A stretch of 64,000 bases of DNA from Toxonevra muliebris (Eukaryota; Arthropoda; Insecta; Diptera; Pallopteridae). Below, in pieces: positions 11,931-22,865 of this stretch. The notes beneath the pieces were generated by a model, which ran no database searches, was not told where the DNA came from, and saw only the letters and a program-made list of their open reading frames with translations. The DNA is taken from contig OY829326.1 in the NCBI GenBank assembly GCA_963691655.1, forward strand, positions 115,541,388-115,605,387, in the 5' to 3' direction. A program made the translations under genes and the position numbers. Each line of letters opens with the position of its first letter. Position 1 is the first letter of the stretch.

Positions 11931-12388
11931 ATATGTATATCTACTTAAAAGTTGTTCCTGAACTTGTGATTACTTTAAGGATAATGTATATGAACTTTCG
12001 CTCATATACAAATGCGACTTTTAACAGTGACCTAACCCTAACTTTCACGACTAATAGCGACCAGTCATCATCAGAGCATCATCACGCATCCTTATGACTC
12101 TGTCGCCATCATCAGCATCACAGCCACTGACAGCCAATGGCCGGGGAAAATCTTACCAGCTACTGTCTGTGGCATTTGCGGCAATGACGACCCTTTTCAT
12201 TAGCATAATGCTAAATACATATATGTTTGCTGCCGGGAGAGTAAAGGTACATACGTCATATACTTGCAACAAATTAAAATTTGTCTTTTATGAAATGATT
12301 CGTTGGCACTTTTTTTTGAAGTAAATAAAATAACGCTGTCATATTTAAATTGACTATGAAATTTTTAATTATTTTTACAAGAAATTTG
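11931..12388. other. Spacer between two mobile elements
   Basis: Contains a few gtcatcatc/agcatcat words (12060-12120). No gene was recognised. Confidence 0.5.
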
Positions 12389-13020
12389 TACACGGAAAAA
12401 AAATTCTGTAATAATTCATTGGATTTCTGATAATAATTACAGTTTTCCCTGTCTTGCCCGGATAGTAAACGAAAAACTGTAATAATTGATTACGATCAAA
12501 CAATAATTCTCTTGAGTTTAATTTATAATATCCAGAATGAATCAATAAAATTTACGAATGAATAAGCACATTGTACTTCACAATACAGTTAATATTATTT
12601 TAGTTTCAAATCAATTTTTACAGTATGTGAACGAAATCGTTGGGAGTTAGTGGAACCGAAAGCTGAAAGGGTTTTGAAAAAATAAATAAAAACGCGCGAG
12701 ATTTTCGGTTTTAACATCACAGGAGATGTGAATCTTTATTGAATTAAACGGGTGCTCGTAGCAGGAGTCGCTAGATACTTGTTTTAGTAGCAAGAGTTGC
12801 TAGATACTGACTCTGAATATTCTCAAGCCATAGAACTTTATACCGTATGGCAACTGATATAAATTCCTATGGTCACGTAGACCTTTACAAGTGTAAATAT
12901 GTACAGAGTGTACATATGTATAACGTAATATACTAGACTAAATACCAGAGTGGTATTTACAAACAAAAGAGATAGAGTAACAGTTCAGTATAATATAATT
13001 GTACATAGTAATATATTGTA

Positions 13021-14309
13021 CAGGGTGACAATCGTAAAGTGACGCACACATTTCAGCAGTTATTTTCAAAAGGACGTACTTCCATTAAGTACAATTAAGT
13101 GTTAACATTGCTGAATATATAAGCATTCATTTGAACCCCACCTCATTCAATATAACCTCCTTTAGCCTGCACACATGCCTTCAATCGATCCGGGAATCGT
13201 AGGACTGTTCGCCGCAGGACTTCCTGACCAATTTCAGTCCAGGCTTTCTCTAATGAATTTGTCAGCGACTCCAGACTGTGGTGTTGAGATGCACAAGCCT
13301 TACTCTCTAAAATACTCCAAATAGAGTAGTCCATTGGATTCAAGTCTGGGGAGTATGGTGGCCATTCTTGAGATGTTATGAATCCAGAAAAATTGTCTTT
13401 TATCCATGTTTGCGTTAATTTTGCCATGTGGGAAGGTGCAGAATCTTGCTGGAAAGTCCAGTTTTCATTTCCAAATGTATCTTGGGCCCAGGGAAGAACA
13501 TGTTCATTTAAAATGCTCCGATAAACAACCTGGTCAATTTTAACACCCTCTTCAAAGAATATTAGAGGGGTTCTGGCATTAGCAGAAACTCCAGCCCATA
13601 CCGTAACGGAAGCTGGCTTTTGAACTCGGCCAACAGTCCTATTTTGTTGCGATGATGATGTTAGCTACATTCGGTCATTTTGCGCGTTGAAATGTTGTTC
13701 AACCGTGAAAATTTTTTCATCTGTAAACAAGATATTTTCAAAATTTTTTAACACGGAGGAGCGTAGCAACGCCTTGCATCTTTGCAGTCGCAAATCTTTC
13801 TTTTTTTGTGTCAGATCTTGAGCTTTTCGGAGCTTGTACGGCTTAAGATTAAGCTTTGATTTTGCAATGATTCGCACTGTTTCACGGTTTACTCCCACTT
13901 CCTTAGCGATTTTTCTCATTGAGCGCCTTGGATTTCGCTTGATTCGTTTACGCGATTTTTTCTGTTAAACCAGAAGTGGCAACTGTTGAAAATTTTCCCC
14001 GGCCTCTATCTCCAAAACCCCCAGTTTCATTATATCGAATAATAGCTCGGTCTACCGTACGACTTGACAAATTTATTGCCTTTGCAATTTGACGGCTACA
14101 ATAATTTGCCAAACGAAATTGCATAATTTCACGACGAATATTTTCCTTGTCCATTTTTATGAAAATTTCAAAATGTAATAACAAAAATTCAAATGAAATT
14201 AAAAGCAAAGCCAATGATGAATGAATTTGCTTTTTAAATTAAAGTAACGGTAAATGGCAAAGCTTACTGCAGAGTATTAAACTTGCGTCACTTTACAATT
14301 GTCACCCTG
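13021..14309 (-). mobile_element. maT-type (DD37D) mariner, copy 1
   Basis: Terminal inverted repeats of about 28 bases begin cagggtgacaatcgtaaag at 13021 and, reversed, cagggtgacaattgtaaag at the other end (14309). TA flanks both sides (13019-13020, 14310-14311). Length is 1289 bp, normal for a full Tc1/mariner element. The single gene runs on the minus strand and is broken. A second copy, itself interrupted by a LINE, lies at 31154-35676. Confidence 0.93.
13143..14154 (-). pseudogene. maT-type mariner transposase, frameshifted
   Basis: The transposase would cut and join the element ends at TA sites. It starts MDKENIRREIM (14154). An N-terminal helix-turn-helix (SRQIAKAINLSSRTVDRAI) is followed by an RGRGKFS linker and a second HTH (RKIAKEVGVNRETVRII). 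The first catalytic Asp is in ILFTDEK, the second in the QQDSAP motif and the third in SPDLNPMDYSIW. Counting from the second to the third gives 37 intervening residues, the DD37D signature of the maT family. One extra base near 13950, relative to copy 2, shifts the frame between the two HTHs, and a stop follows NAQNDRM. The C-terminus ends GGYIE. It cannot be active as read. Confidence 0.9.
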
Positions 14310-15305
14310 TATAGTGTTTGCGAGATGACGATACAGGGGGTGGTGGTAATGATGATTCGTGACGGGAACACTACTCGAACCACATCCGAGACTGCTTAAG
14401 GGGATCTTAAACAGTATGATTTTGTAAATTTTCAAATTGGAAATTGAATTTTTACTAATCATAATAATACTTTTGATATCAAAAGCAATAATTGAAGAGT
14501 TATAGAATATTTTACTCTCTTCCCTATATTTAGCTTCAAATCGCATTGATGAAAAGCAAACAACTCCACCAGCTATCTTCATGATTCTAGGATAATTCAA
14601 AAAAAGATGGTGTTTCAGTTTCAATGGTTTTTGGAAAACTGTTCGATACAATTATGAAATGGACATGCAATGCTTAAGACTTTTGCTAATAAAATAATAA
14701 AACTTTCATTTAATATAGTGTAAACATCCCAAATCTTACTAGCTTCAGGTAAAAGGTCCCGGATAAATAATCCAAAATGTCTCAATACAGAATGAAGCAA
14801 ATCCAGGTGCTAACCAATCTGTTTGAAAGTTATTTTATTGAATAATAATATAGAGAAAAATATTTAATATATAAAACAAAGTAAATGTGTGATTTAAAAA
14901 ATGAAAGCAATGAAACAAAAGTATTTTCATAAATTTTACAGTTTGCCCCGTAATTTTTAATTGCCGATCATAGAATATTTCAATAATAATTCAGTATTTT
15001 TTATCAACTCAATTTTTTCCATATCACATTGAACATTTTCCTTGCTGAAACTGTAATAATTAAGTTTTGGACTGTAATGTTTGCAGTTTACTCATAAATT
15101 TATATTGAGTATCTCATGAAATTTCTAAATTACAGAGCGAAATGGCAATTTTTCCTGATTATTCTGCTTTTTTTGAATATCACACGTTATTTTTCACAAA
15201 TCTTTTTTTTCCGTGTACCTATTCCTAAAGGTGAGAATTGTTTCGTTTTTAAATTCTGTTGGCCTGAAATTCACCAATAGTTTTCAAATTAATTTTTAAT
15301 TGTTA

Positions 15306-15620
15306 AAGGTTTGTTAACAGGCTTAATGAAACGTCATTTTTTTTTTTAAATGACTAAGTCGCAACAATGTATAAAGGTTAGGAAAATTATACGGCCGTTT
15401 CGGAACCCGCCACGATTCCTCATCAGTGATCTTTGTGATGGTTCTTACTAGCATTCCAATATTCTATATAAGTGTTAGATATTTGAAAACGTTACCCAGA
15501 ATTTCAAGGTTTTTATTATTTTGCCGTATGATTTGCCTGCCCTTTATACATGGTTGCGACTTAGTCACTTCGTCACTTTGACGAAAAAATGACGTTTCAT
15601 TAAGCCTGTTAGCAAACCTT
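15306..15620. repeat. Palindromic MITE-like element, ~315 bp
   Basis: The left arm, aggtttgttaacaggcttaa (from about 15307) and on through aacgtcattttt and gactaagtcgcaac-atgtataaagg, is repeated inversely ending ttaagcctgttagcaaacct (to 15619). Arms of roughly 75 bases, imperfect, flank a centre of about 150 bases that contains cggccgtttcgg. No coding potential and no clear target duplication. Confidence 0.7.
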
Positions 15621-16311
15621 GAACTGTTAAGTATTGATGAAGTAAAGTCAAACTATGGAATATGAACAACTAGATTTCAGTTTCATAGTCTCTAATAATA
15701 ATATATTTATTTTTAATATTTTTGTTTTTCCTTCGCACAATTCTCAATTCAATGACATCATTTTTTATTGGCATACATTCAGCATCATTCCTTGACAAGC
15801 AAGTCATCTTAATTTTTGATTTATGTCATTGCAGCTGTCAACTCAACAGAATTATTAGAGCGCTACGGAAATTTATTTTTTAAAGAATATAGCGCACTAA
15901 GAGATGATAAGCAAATGACAAGTTTAAAAGAAGAATAAAAGAATAGATGTAACCAAATGACAGATGTATGACAACTTTATAAGACGCAAAAATTCATGAT
16001 AAGAGAAAGTCAGCAAGCGATATAGCATAAATTAAAAATTCATAAATATTTAGTTGAGTAGAGCAAATGTTCCAACTTGAATGTACAGTAAATAATTTAT
16101 ATTCATTGAGCTTTATCATTTTTAAAATCAGGAATTTACATATTTAAATATATTTTCATATATCCAGTTAGTTGCATCAATATCAATGGAAGTTGTCATC
16201 CCGAAATTGTGGCAACATTTAGTTGTTCCTGGCTGTACGGTTGCATTCAATCTAGAACCGGAAATTTTCCTATTACTTTAGTCAATGTCAATTGTCCGAA
16301 AATGATTGTTA
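15621..16311. other. AT-rich spacer
   Basis: No gene or element end was recognised. Confidence 0.5.
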
Positions 16312-16321
16312 ATTAAAAGTA

Positions 16322-16710
16322 ACTAGTCGGTAAGGCCCCAGTAACTGCCAGTAACTGGGGCTAGTTCTTGCAGAAGAAATCTCTTTATGAAAAACAAATA
16401 TCAAAAGAGAACCAAACTACTCCTTGGTGTTTGTTTTGTTATTTGCTAATTCGTTAGCTAATTCTGAGAAATGCCGTTACTCATGTCTTCTCTCTCTCTC
16501 ATTTATTATTTACGATGAATGTAATGCTTTGTTCAATGAGCGAATTTTAAAAAACTTTCGATGCTAATATTTTGGAATTGGCTTAACCGATTTTAAATCT
16601 GATAATTTTTGGCTAACCTACTCGTCAAGCTCTTACAATATAATATGATAGTGTAGCACTTCTGGATCTTCTTGAATAAAATTGTAGTTACGCTAATAAA
16701 TGTATAGATG
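16322..16710 (+). repeat. Left arm of a ~400-bp inverted repeat pair
   Basis: Starts actagtcggtaaggcccca and ends ctaataaatgtatagatg. It recurs in inverted orientation at 20931-21346 with high similarity along its length, including agaaatctctttatgaaaaa, ctctctctct and the tcttct-tgaataaaattgtag segment. Close to its outer end, cagtaactg is duplicated relative to the right arm. Either this is a terminal repeat of a 5-kb foldback-type element or the two arms are separate insertions of one family. No transposase is visible in the arm. Confidence 0.75.
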
Positions 16711-19190
16711 CTAAAACTTTCAAGAAATGCTCAAGAAATTTCCTTGTGTAAATATTTCTTGGGAGAGAAATTTAGTACCCTTTTTTAGTTAATTTTTTTA
16801 AGTGAAATGTGAATTTAGCAAATTTGTCTTTATATTGTACTTTCTAGTAACCGAATGCAAGGCAGCATGGACCAGTATACGTTAAAGCTTGTCGAACCTT
16901 TTCCTGTAATTCTGTTTCTTAAGAAACGGACTTACCAAAATACCCAGCCATTTTGTACTTTTCTTGTTGCAATTGCGGCTATGATGGCCACACAGTTCAG
17001 TTTTTTCTTTAGCAATTATTTTGAAGGTGGATACAGATCTTAAGCTAAGATCAGAGCAATACAGAAAAATATAGTATCTCGGTAAAAATCGGAAAAAGCT
17101 TTTATGCTCAAGATTTCAGATAAGCAAGTACTTAATTACACTAGTCTTTTCTTTTACAGTCACACATTTTCGATCAATATTTTATTACCTCTGAAAATTT
17201 CAAGTTTATGGGAAATAGGAATGGTTCTGAGCAAGGTTCCATCCAGCCAGATATTTTTATACTTACAGAAATTGCCGGGCAAACGCTCAGGCAAACTTAA
17301 TACACCATTCACCCCTTAAATATAATTATCCCTTCACCTATTAAATTAGGTAACCTACAAAATAATTATAGCACGATCACTACAATATTGCCAGAAGCAA
17401 ACAAGAAAATCTTCTGAAACTGTAATATAACAAAGCGTAGCGATAATAAAGCACCCACTAAAAACGTTAAGAATCTCCATTTAGAAGTTAAAAACCTGCA
17501 ATTTGTAAAATGACTAAAGTTTCAAATTACAAAACACGAAAACTACAACACAAAAAAAAAAAGACACAACAATAACAAACGACATGAAAATGTTAATGGA
17601 GACCACCACCAGCTACCGACAGCCAACAGCAGCAGCAGCAGCCGATGAAGCCTAGCAACTAGCAGTAGCAACTATTGCTAATGCTGCCGTTGCGACAGTA
17701 TACAAATCTAAAGATCATATCGAAGGTAATTTGTTTCAACGCTTTTGGAGTCGCTACTGTGGAGAAATGAAGCGGCCACGATCAAAAAAAAATTTAACAA
17801 CAGCTACAGCAGCAGCAACAACACAAAGACAAAAAGACACAAAACCCCAAACAAAACTACAGAAATGAAAATGAAACTGAAACTTAAAACGATCACAATG
17901 AAATCCTTTTTTCTTTCAACTGCTTGCTACAGCAGCACAGCGCAGCGATTTTACAGATTAAGATGACGCAGTGGTGGCGGCAAATGACAACAGCAACAAT
18001 GACGAGACGATGACGACAATGGCAGCGATGGTGGCAGCGGTGCGCGGTGAGCGGTTTAAAACGCTCTTTGAATTGAGTATGTCGTGTTTCATGCGATTAT
18101 CAGAAGACCATAGAAAAAGAAGAAGATCATGTTGGAAAATTTTGTTTTTGCAACATTTGATGATGTTGCTGCCTATTGCTCTCGCTGCTGCTATTGCTGC
18201 TGCTCTTCCCAAATTACAAGTCACAAGTCACAGTTGCACTGAAGCGCGAAATTCAATTTGCAACTGCAACTTCATAGAAGCATAGAAGAAGTTATTGCTA
18301 GGAGAAGAAATGAAGAAGAAGAAGAAGATTCTGTTGCATATGATTTGGCGCACTTAAGGGTAAATTTGTGGTAAATTGTTTTTGTTGCTGTTGCAAGTGA
18401 AAAATGTTGCAGTCAGCAAAGATGCTGAAAATACATAATCATGAAAGCCACTTATATAAAAAAGGAAAAAGGAGCGAGCTATAGACCCAGCACTAGCAGC
18501 AAGAAGCTAACAATTTGAAATTAGCATACAAATCTGCAATAATAACAATTGCTGCTGTTGTTTGTAGGCAAGCCTGCCTGATGCAAACGACTCAAAGCGT
18601 CACAGACAATTGCGCGACAACATCGTCAACTTATTGTTATTATTATTATTGCTGCTGCTTTATGAAACTGAAGGAGTGAGCAAGAATGAAATAATGAAAG
18701 AACAACGATCCAATCTCCTATCAAAGTCGGGATCATTTATGATTTTTTTTGTTTTGTTTTTGTTGTTGCCAATGTTAATTTCGTGACATTAATTCGTTCA
18801 TTATGTTATTGTTGTATACAAGTTTTTATTGTAAGTATTCAATATGAGTGGAAGAACTTGGATCATAATGGCAAAAGATCATACTTCAAGTAAATATAAA
18901 GAACTTTTTTAAATGGGAGTTGTCAAACACTTCGAAACTTATGCTCTCTTACTTGTAAAAACAAACTGTTCTTTATTTTTTTTTAGAAGACAAAATCATC
19001 GTCCTCTTGGCTTAAAAATGAACAACCTTTTAAGTGGAGAAATTTCACCCACACTCTTGATGTAGTACAGCCATCGGCAGCTGCGGAATTCTGGTGACCC
19101 TAATTTATATCAGTAATAATGTGGAGTTCGTGTCTCATCGATACTCGGTAGGCATCGATAGCACGGTCTTTCCAAGCGGTTTCTTCATTA
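16711..19190. other. Gene-free DNA with CAG-type tracts
   Basis: 17560-18300 is rich in cagcaacaac and gctgctgctat words, typical of fly non-coding and untranslated DNA. Overlapping frames on both strands (17958-18285) have biased, repetitive composition and no domain. 18640-18660 has a TTA/GCT run. No exon can be supported, although an unrecognised transcribed untranslated region is possible. Confidence 0.5.
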
Positions 19191-19194
19191 ATTG

Positions 19195-19290
19195 CTCGCA
19201 GTAACCTGAAATATGCATGTGCCCAGGTGGCTGCCCGTGTAAGTGTGAATATTCGTATCGAATGAATCGTTCCAAATGAGCCATTTGGTC
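19195..19290 (-). pseudogene. Scrap of LINE RNase H with internal deletion
   Basis: The plus-strand words taacctgaaatatgcatgtg and tcgtatcgaatgaatcgtt match two separate parts of the LINE copy at 47989-49016 (near 48578 and 48741), with about 110 bases missing between them. It is therefore a second, deleted RNase H remnant of the same LINE group, next to the longer remnant at 19435-20700. Confidence 0.65.
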
Positions 19291-19434
19291 TCTCGATAAA
19301 TATCAATTTTTTTTTTTTTTGAACTGCAAAAGAAATACCGCACTGAGGTAAGTTTTATGTCCATTATACAACATTCTGTGTTTCCTTTTATTATTCCTTG
19401 AATCTACTAATTTATTAATAAATCTGAGCAGATC

Positions 19435-20700
19435 CTACGTTGTCAAAGAGCTCAAGCCTTCGTCTCTCAATACTCCAGTGTTAAATATGCTAACTCTGGT
19501 CGGATAGAAAGCGGGGAAGACACTAAGAAAGTGATCAGCCATCTCTTCACATTTTTCCTCCGAACAACTGACAGCACAGAAGGCTCTAGCTTCCAAGCCA
19601 ATCATATACAAATGTTTTACCCAAGAGAGAGAGAGAGAAGTGACCTGCATATAATCTCATCAGCTGGCTACAGCTTTTCCAGTTAAGTGATAATAGAAAA
19701 TCGGTTAGACGCTTCGAGATAACAGGTAACATGATCTTTATCTGTCTAAAGCCCCTCAGTTCCTCCTATTTACGATTGTGGGTCAATTCGATCCACTCAT
19801 TAATGGTGGTATTGATGGCTATAGACGACAAAGAGAGTACAGGTTCTGGAACGATTTTCTAACCTTTTCAGTTCCTGAGATACCTGAGTGTCCAGGGACT
19901 CATATCAACAGCAAGATACTATGTTTTCCAACACAATCAAGGCTAGGTTTACTATGCATAACCAATTTAGATGTAGCTAGAGGGTTAAGCAAGGGTTTAA
20001 GCGCAACCCGACTGTCATTAAATACACAAATCGTCCTTTCTGTCCAACCGCTATCAACCACGCAACTCAAAAGAGAAGTGACGATGCACTCGATCAAATA
20101 AATAGCTATTACTTCCACCTGAAAAATGCTGCAATGGTTAGGAAGTCGGAAAGACAGTCTTAGACCCAACTTGCCAGAAAAGTTGCCACAGCCATCTCGT
20201 TCCTCTAGTTTAAACTTATCTGTATATATGTCAATTAAATTGTCAGTGGCTGTTTCGTCATTAACCCATTTCTTTCTACTGGACATAAGGAAAAACTTGT
20301 GGTTTAAATTTGGGGCAGAGCAGATATATTTTGGTATGTCCCACAAGCACAGAGTCTGACAGGAAAGCACTTCGCTTGTTGCTTAGCCAGGAGTGAAGTA
20401 GGCAACCGTTGTAGAATTGCGAAGAGAGCTTTCGAAGAGGTAGTACGGAGAGCCCCAATAATTATAATCAATATGGCTGCCGTTCTTCTAACCTTATTCA
20501 ATGGTTTAAGGTTAACCGCCTTTGCAGTAGCTGGCCACCAGAAAACGGATTCATAAAAAAGATTAGGTTCGAGAAGAGCCAGGAAATCAATCGAGGTTGA
20601 AGTCCCTATCTTGCTGCTAAGGCCCTCTTACAGCAGTAGAGCACAGAGCGTTTTCGTACTCTCTCTGCTACGTTATCTTTCCATTGAACTTTGAAAAAAA
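19435..20700 (-). pseudogene. Decayed RNase H-bearing LINE (ORF2 3' part)
   Basis: Read on the minus strand from 20700 downward it gives the end of a reverse transcriptase (WKDNVAERVRKRS, later a GALRTTSSKAL-like stretch), then an RNase H start (IDIYTDKFKLEERDGCG, with Gly of the usual TDGS replaced), FRLPNHCSIFQVEV and a Cys/His segment (CSEEKCEEMADHFL) that matches the LINE C-terminal finger. Frames break repeatedly. The RNase H part parallels the better-preserved copy at 47989-49016. This is an old, inactive copy, lying within the inverted-repeat-framed segment. Confidence 0.8.
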
Positions 20701-20930
20701 AATTTTACTTCCCCCTCTAAAGGAGGTTTAAAAACAAGTACAAACAAATATTTTTTTTTTAAGCGATTGATTTAAAAGGTTCAAACCAGCAAAATCTTTA
20801 AATACAATTTGTTCAAGTTTGTCAATATATATATTAATTATAAAATTAATTTGATTTTGTATTATTACAAATAGAATCGAAGTTATGTGCGTTTAAAATA
20901 AGCTAGTCGATTAATCGACAATTGTACCAC

Positions 20931-21346
20931 CATCTATATATTTATTAGTGTAACTACAATTTTATTCCAGAAGATCCAGAAGTGCTACACTATCATATTA
21001 TATATCAATTTAAAGAGTTTGACGAGTAGGTTAGCCAAAAATTATCAGATTTAAAATCGGTTAAGCCAATTCCAAAATATTAGCGTCGGAAGTTTTTTAA
21101 AATTCGCTCATTGAACAAAGTATTGCATTCATCGTTAAAAAATCCTTGAAGCGGGAGTAAATACCAAATAGGAGAGAGAGAGAGAAAATATGAGTAACGG
21201 CATTTCTCAGAATCATCTAACGAATTATCTGCATACACAAATAACAAAACCAACGAGTAGTTTGGTTCTCTTTTGATATTTGTTTTTTCATAAAGAGATT
21301 TCTTCCGCAAAAATTAGCCCCAGTTACTGGGGCCTTACCGACTAGT
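20931..21346 (-). repeat. Right arm of the ~400-bp inverted repeat pair
   Basis: This is the inverse of 16322-16710, ending ccccagttactggggccttaccgactagt. Similarity stops at catctatatatttattag on the inner side, the same point as in the left arm, which gives sharp inner borders. Just inside the arm is a perfect 14-base palindrome, gtcgattaatcgac (around 20906). Confidence 0.75.
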
Positions 21347-22290
21347 ATACTTTAAACTGACTATTATTTTAATTCCAGACTCATTATTTTTGTACAAAAT
21401 TAGTACATTGATTGGCCCATTGGCCGAAAAATCACCCAGGAAACCTACGAAAAAAAAAAGTTTTAAATCAGTTTCATCTTAATGGGATATATTTTAGCAA
21501 CTTGTGGAAATATTTTGTAAAAATTCCGAGGGAAATTAGGTATTGAGATGATTGTCAATCCACATTGGAAAGGTATGACAACAGCAAGGCCGTATTTAGG
21601 GGGAGGTTTTGGGGGTTCTAAAAATTAATAAAAAATAGAAAAAGCTGTCGGATCCTTGTAAAATTAGGCTAATGTGAAAAGTAATACAAAGCAATATTTT
21701 ATTATGCTAAACTTGTCCGCCATCTGACTGCAACCAGCGCCCCTAAAACACTGCGGACCACTGCACCTTTCATTATGTCTGGCTGTGAGTGTGAGTAAGA
21801 TAAAATCCGTTCTTTGTAAATTTTTTCCTGCACCCGTTGACATAAACACATCCCCTGCTTTAAGGGCGCATGAAAACAGTATGACTTAGGGTTTATCAGA
21901 AAGGGCATTATTCAGCCTTTAATTTCTAAATTTCGAAGTTTCTAGCACGTCAGGGTTCAGCTCTACAATTTCTCAAAAATGGTCAAAAACGGTAAAAAAA
22001 ATTTCTGACCTCAGATTTATTTTCAGCATGAAAAATTAATGCTAGGAACCATATTATTCGCCAAACCCATGCAGGGCAGTGTTATTGGATCAGCTTCAAA
22101 GTTTTTGGAGACAATTTTAAAATGTAATTAATTCCATTATTGCTCAGAGCACCCGACTCGGAAGATCCCTTTTAATACTGTGACTTCACGAATTTAGAGA
22201 ATATAAGCCAACTTCATCCGGGTTCCTTATCATTGATAATGGCTCAAATTCCCAATGATAAACATTTGAAAAAGTTAGCCTCTGAATGAC

Positions 22291-22364
22291 GACCTCGATA
22301 GTCTAGTGGATAGTGCACTAGACTTTCATCCAGAAGGTTGAGGGTTCGATTCCCGTCTTGGTCT
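22291..22364 (+). promoter_or_regulatory. tRNA-like head 1, internal pol III promoter
   Basis: Box A-like tagtctagtgg (22299-22309) and box B ggttcgattcc (22343-22353) have tRNA spacing. The ends gacctcg and cttggtc can pair at five of seven positions. The stretch ctttcatcc with following ggt-gagggttcga resembles a tRNA-Glu anticodon region. It is followed by SINE body rather than genomic flank, so it is a SINE promoter and not a working tRNA gene. Confidence 0.75.
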
Positions 22365-22534
22365 GGTGGTTAATTCTCATAAACTTCTTATATTCACTAT
22401 CGATATGAAGCGGATGAGAATTATAAGAATGTGTACAAGTACACACATTGGTTGGTAAAGGCAAAACTACCGAGCTGATAAAAAATTGCCACACAGCCGT
22501 TCGGAATCGGCGTTAAACTGTAGGTCCTGCCATC

Positions 22535-22606
22535 GCCACTGTGGTCTAGTGGTAGAGTGCCAGACTCTTGCTTCTGGAGACCCGAGTTCGATTCTCGGCT
22601 TGGGTA
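22535..22606 (+). promoter_or_regulatory. tRNA-like head 2, internal pol III promoter
   Basis: Box A tggtctagtgg (22542-22552) and box B gagttcgattc (22584-22594). An anticodon-type stem ccaga/tctgg is perfect, and T-arm bases cgag/ctcg pair. The loop is eight bases, one more than usual, so it is tRNA-related rather than a functional tRNA. Position and strand are the same as the rest of the SINE. Confidence 0.75.
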
Positions 22607-22865
22607 TGTTTCTTATCTATCTTTCTTTCTCTCTTCCGTTCTTTCTTTCTTGGGGCTTTGGTACAATAGATATCTTATAGGTCGCAGTGCCTGACTTTCG
22701 AGTCGTCCTTCCTTCAAATAATAATAATAAATAGCCTCTGAATATTTTTAGCATTTATTTATTTAAACATCAGTTTCATAAAAATTATTTATGAATATTT
22801 TCTGCGAATTGAAACACCCCCCCTCGCCCCCGAAAAAAAATCCTGGCTACGGCCCTGGACAACAG

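Larger units (their letters stand above)
12391..15215. mobile_element. CACGGAAA-ended TIR element, interrupted by a mariner
   Basis: The left end cacggaaaaaaaattctg (12391) is matched by the reversed right end cacggaaaaaaaa (ending 15215), with TA on both outer sides (12389-12390 and 15216-15217). Subterminal ctgtaataatt words recur near both ends (12411, 12477, 15051). Without the mariner at 13021-14309 the element would be about 1.5 kb. No transposase was recognised. The terminal match is short, so the exact limits are moderate. Confidence 0.5.
22288..22731 (+). mobile_element. Composite SINE with two tRNA-like heads
   Basis: Flanked by a perfect 12-bp target duplication, tagcctctgaat (22276-22287 and 22732-22743). 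In order: a tRNA-like head (22291-22364), a body ending in gccgttcggaatcggcg and aactgtaggtcc (22496-22527), a second tRNA-like head (22535-22606), a CTTT-rich stretch (22617-22651), then gtacaatagat and cttataggtcgc blocks and an AAT-repeat tail. A single duplication around the whole shows it was inserted as one unit. The last blocks also occur at the 3' end of the LOA-like LINE at 32172-35383, its probable enzyme source. A fragment of the first head recurs at 53151. Confidence 0.88.
21585..22857. mobile_element. hAT-like element with perfect 8-bp target duplication
   Basis: gacaacag lies on both sides (21577-21584 and 22858-22865). The ends are caaggccgta on the left and, reversed, cagggccgta on the right, followed on both sides by G-rich sequence. 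An 8-bp duplication with CAGGG-like termini marks the hAT superfamily. No transposase frame was recognised, so this is a non-autonomous copy of about 830 bp enlarged by the SINE at 22288-22731. Confidence 0.85.

Noticed and set aside
17958..18285. Coding exon in CAG/GCT-rich DNA
   Set aside because: Frames on both strands overlap and owe their length to simple repeats; no domain and no splice context.
22291..22364. A functional tRNA gene (Glu-like)
   Set aside because: Box A and B are good, but the acceptor stem pairs at only five of seven positions, no T-run terminator follows, and it is the head of a SINE bounded by a target duplication.
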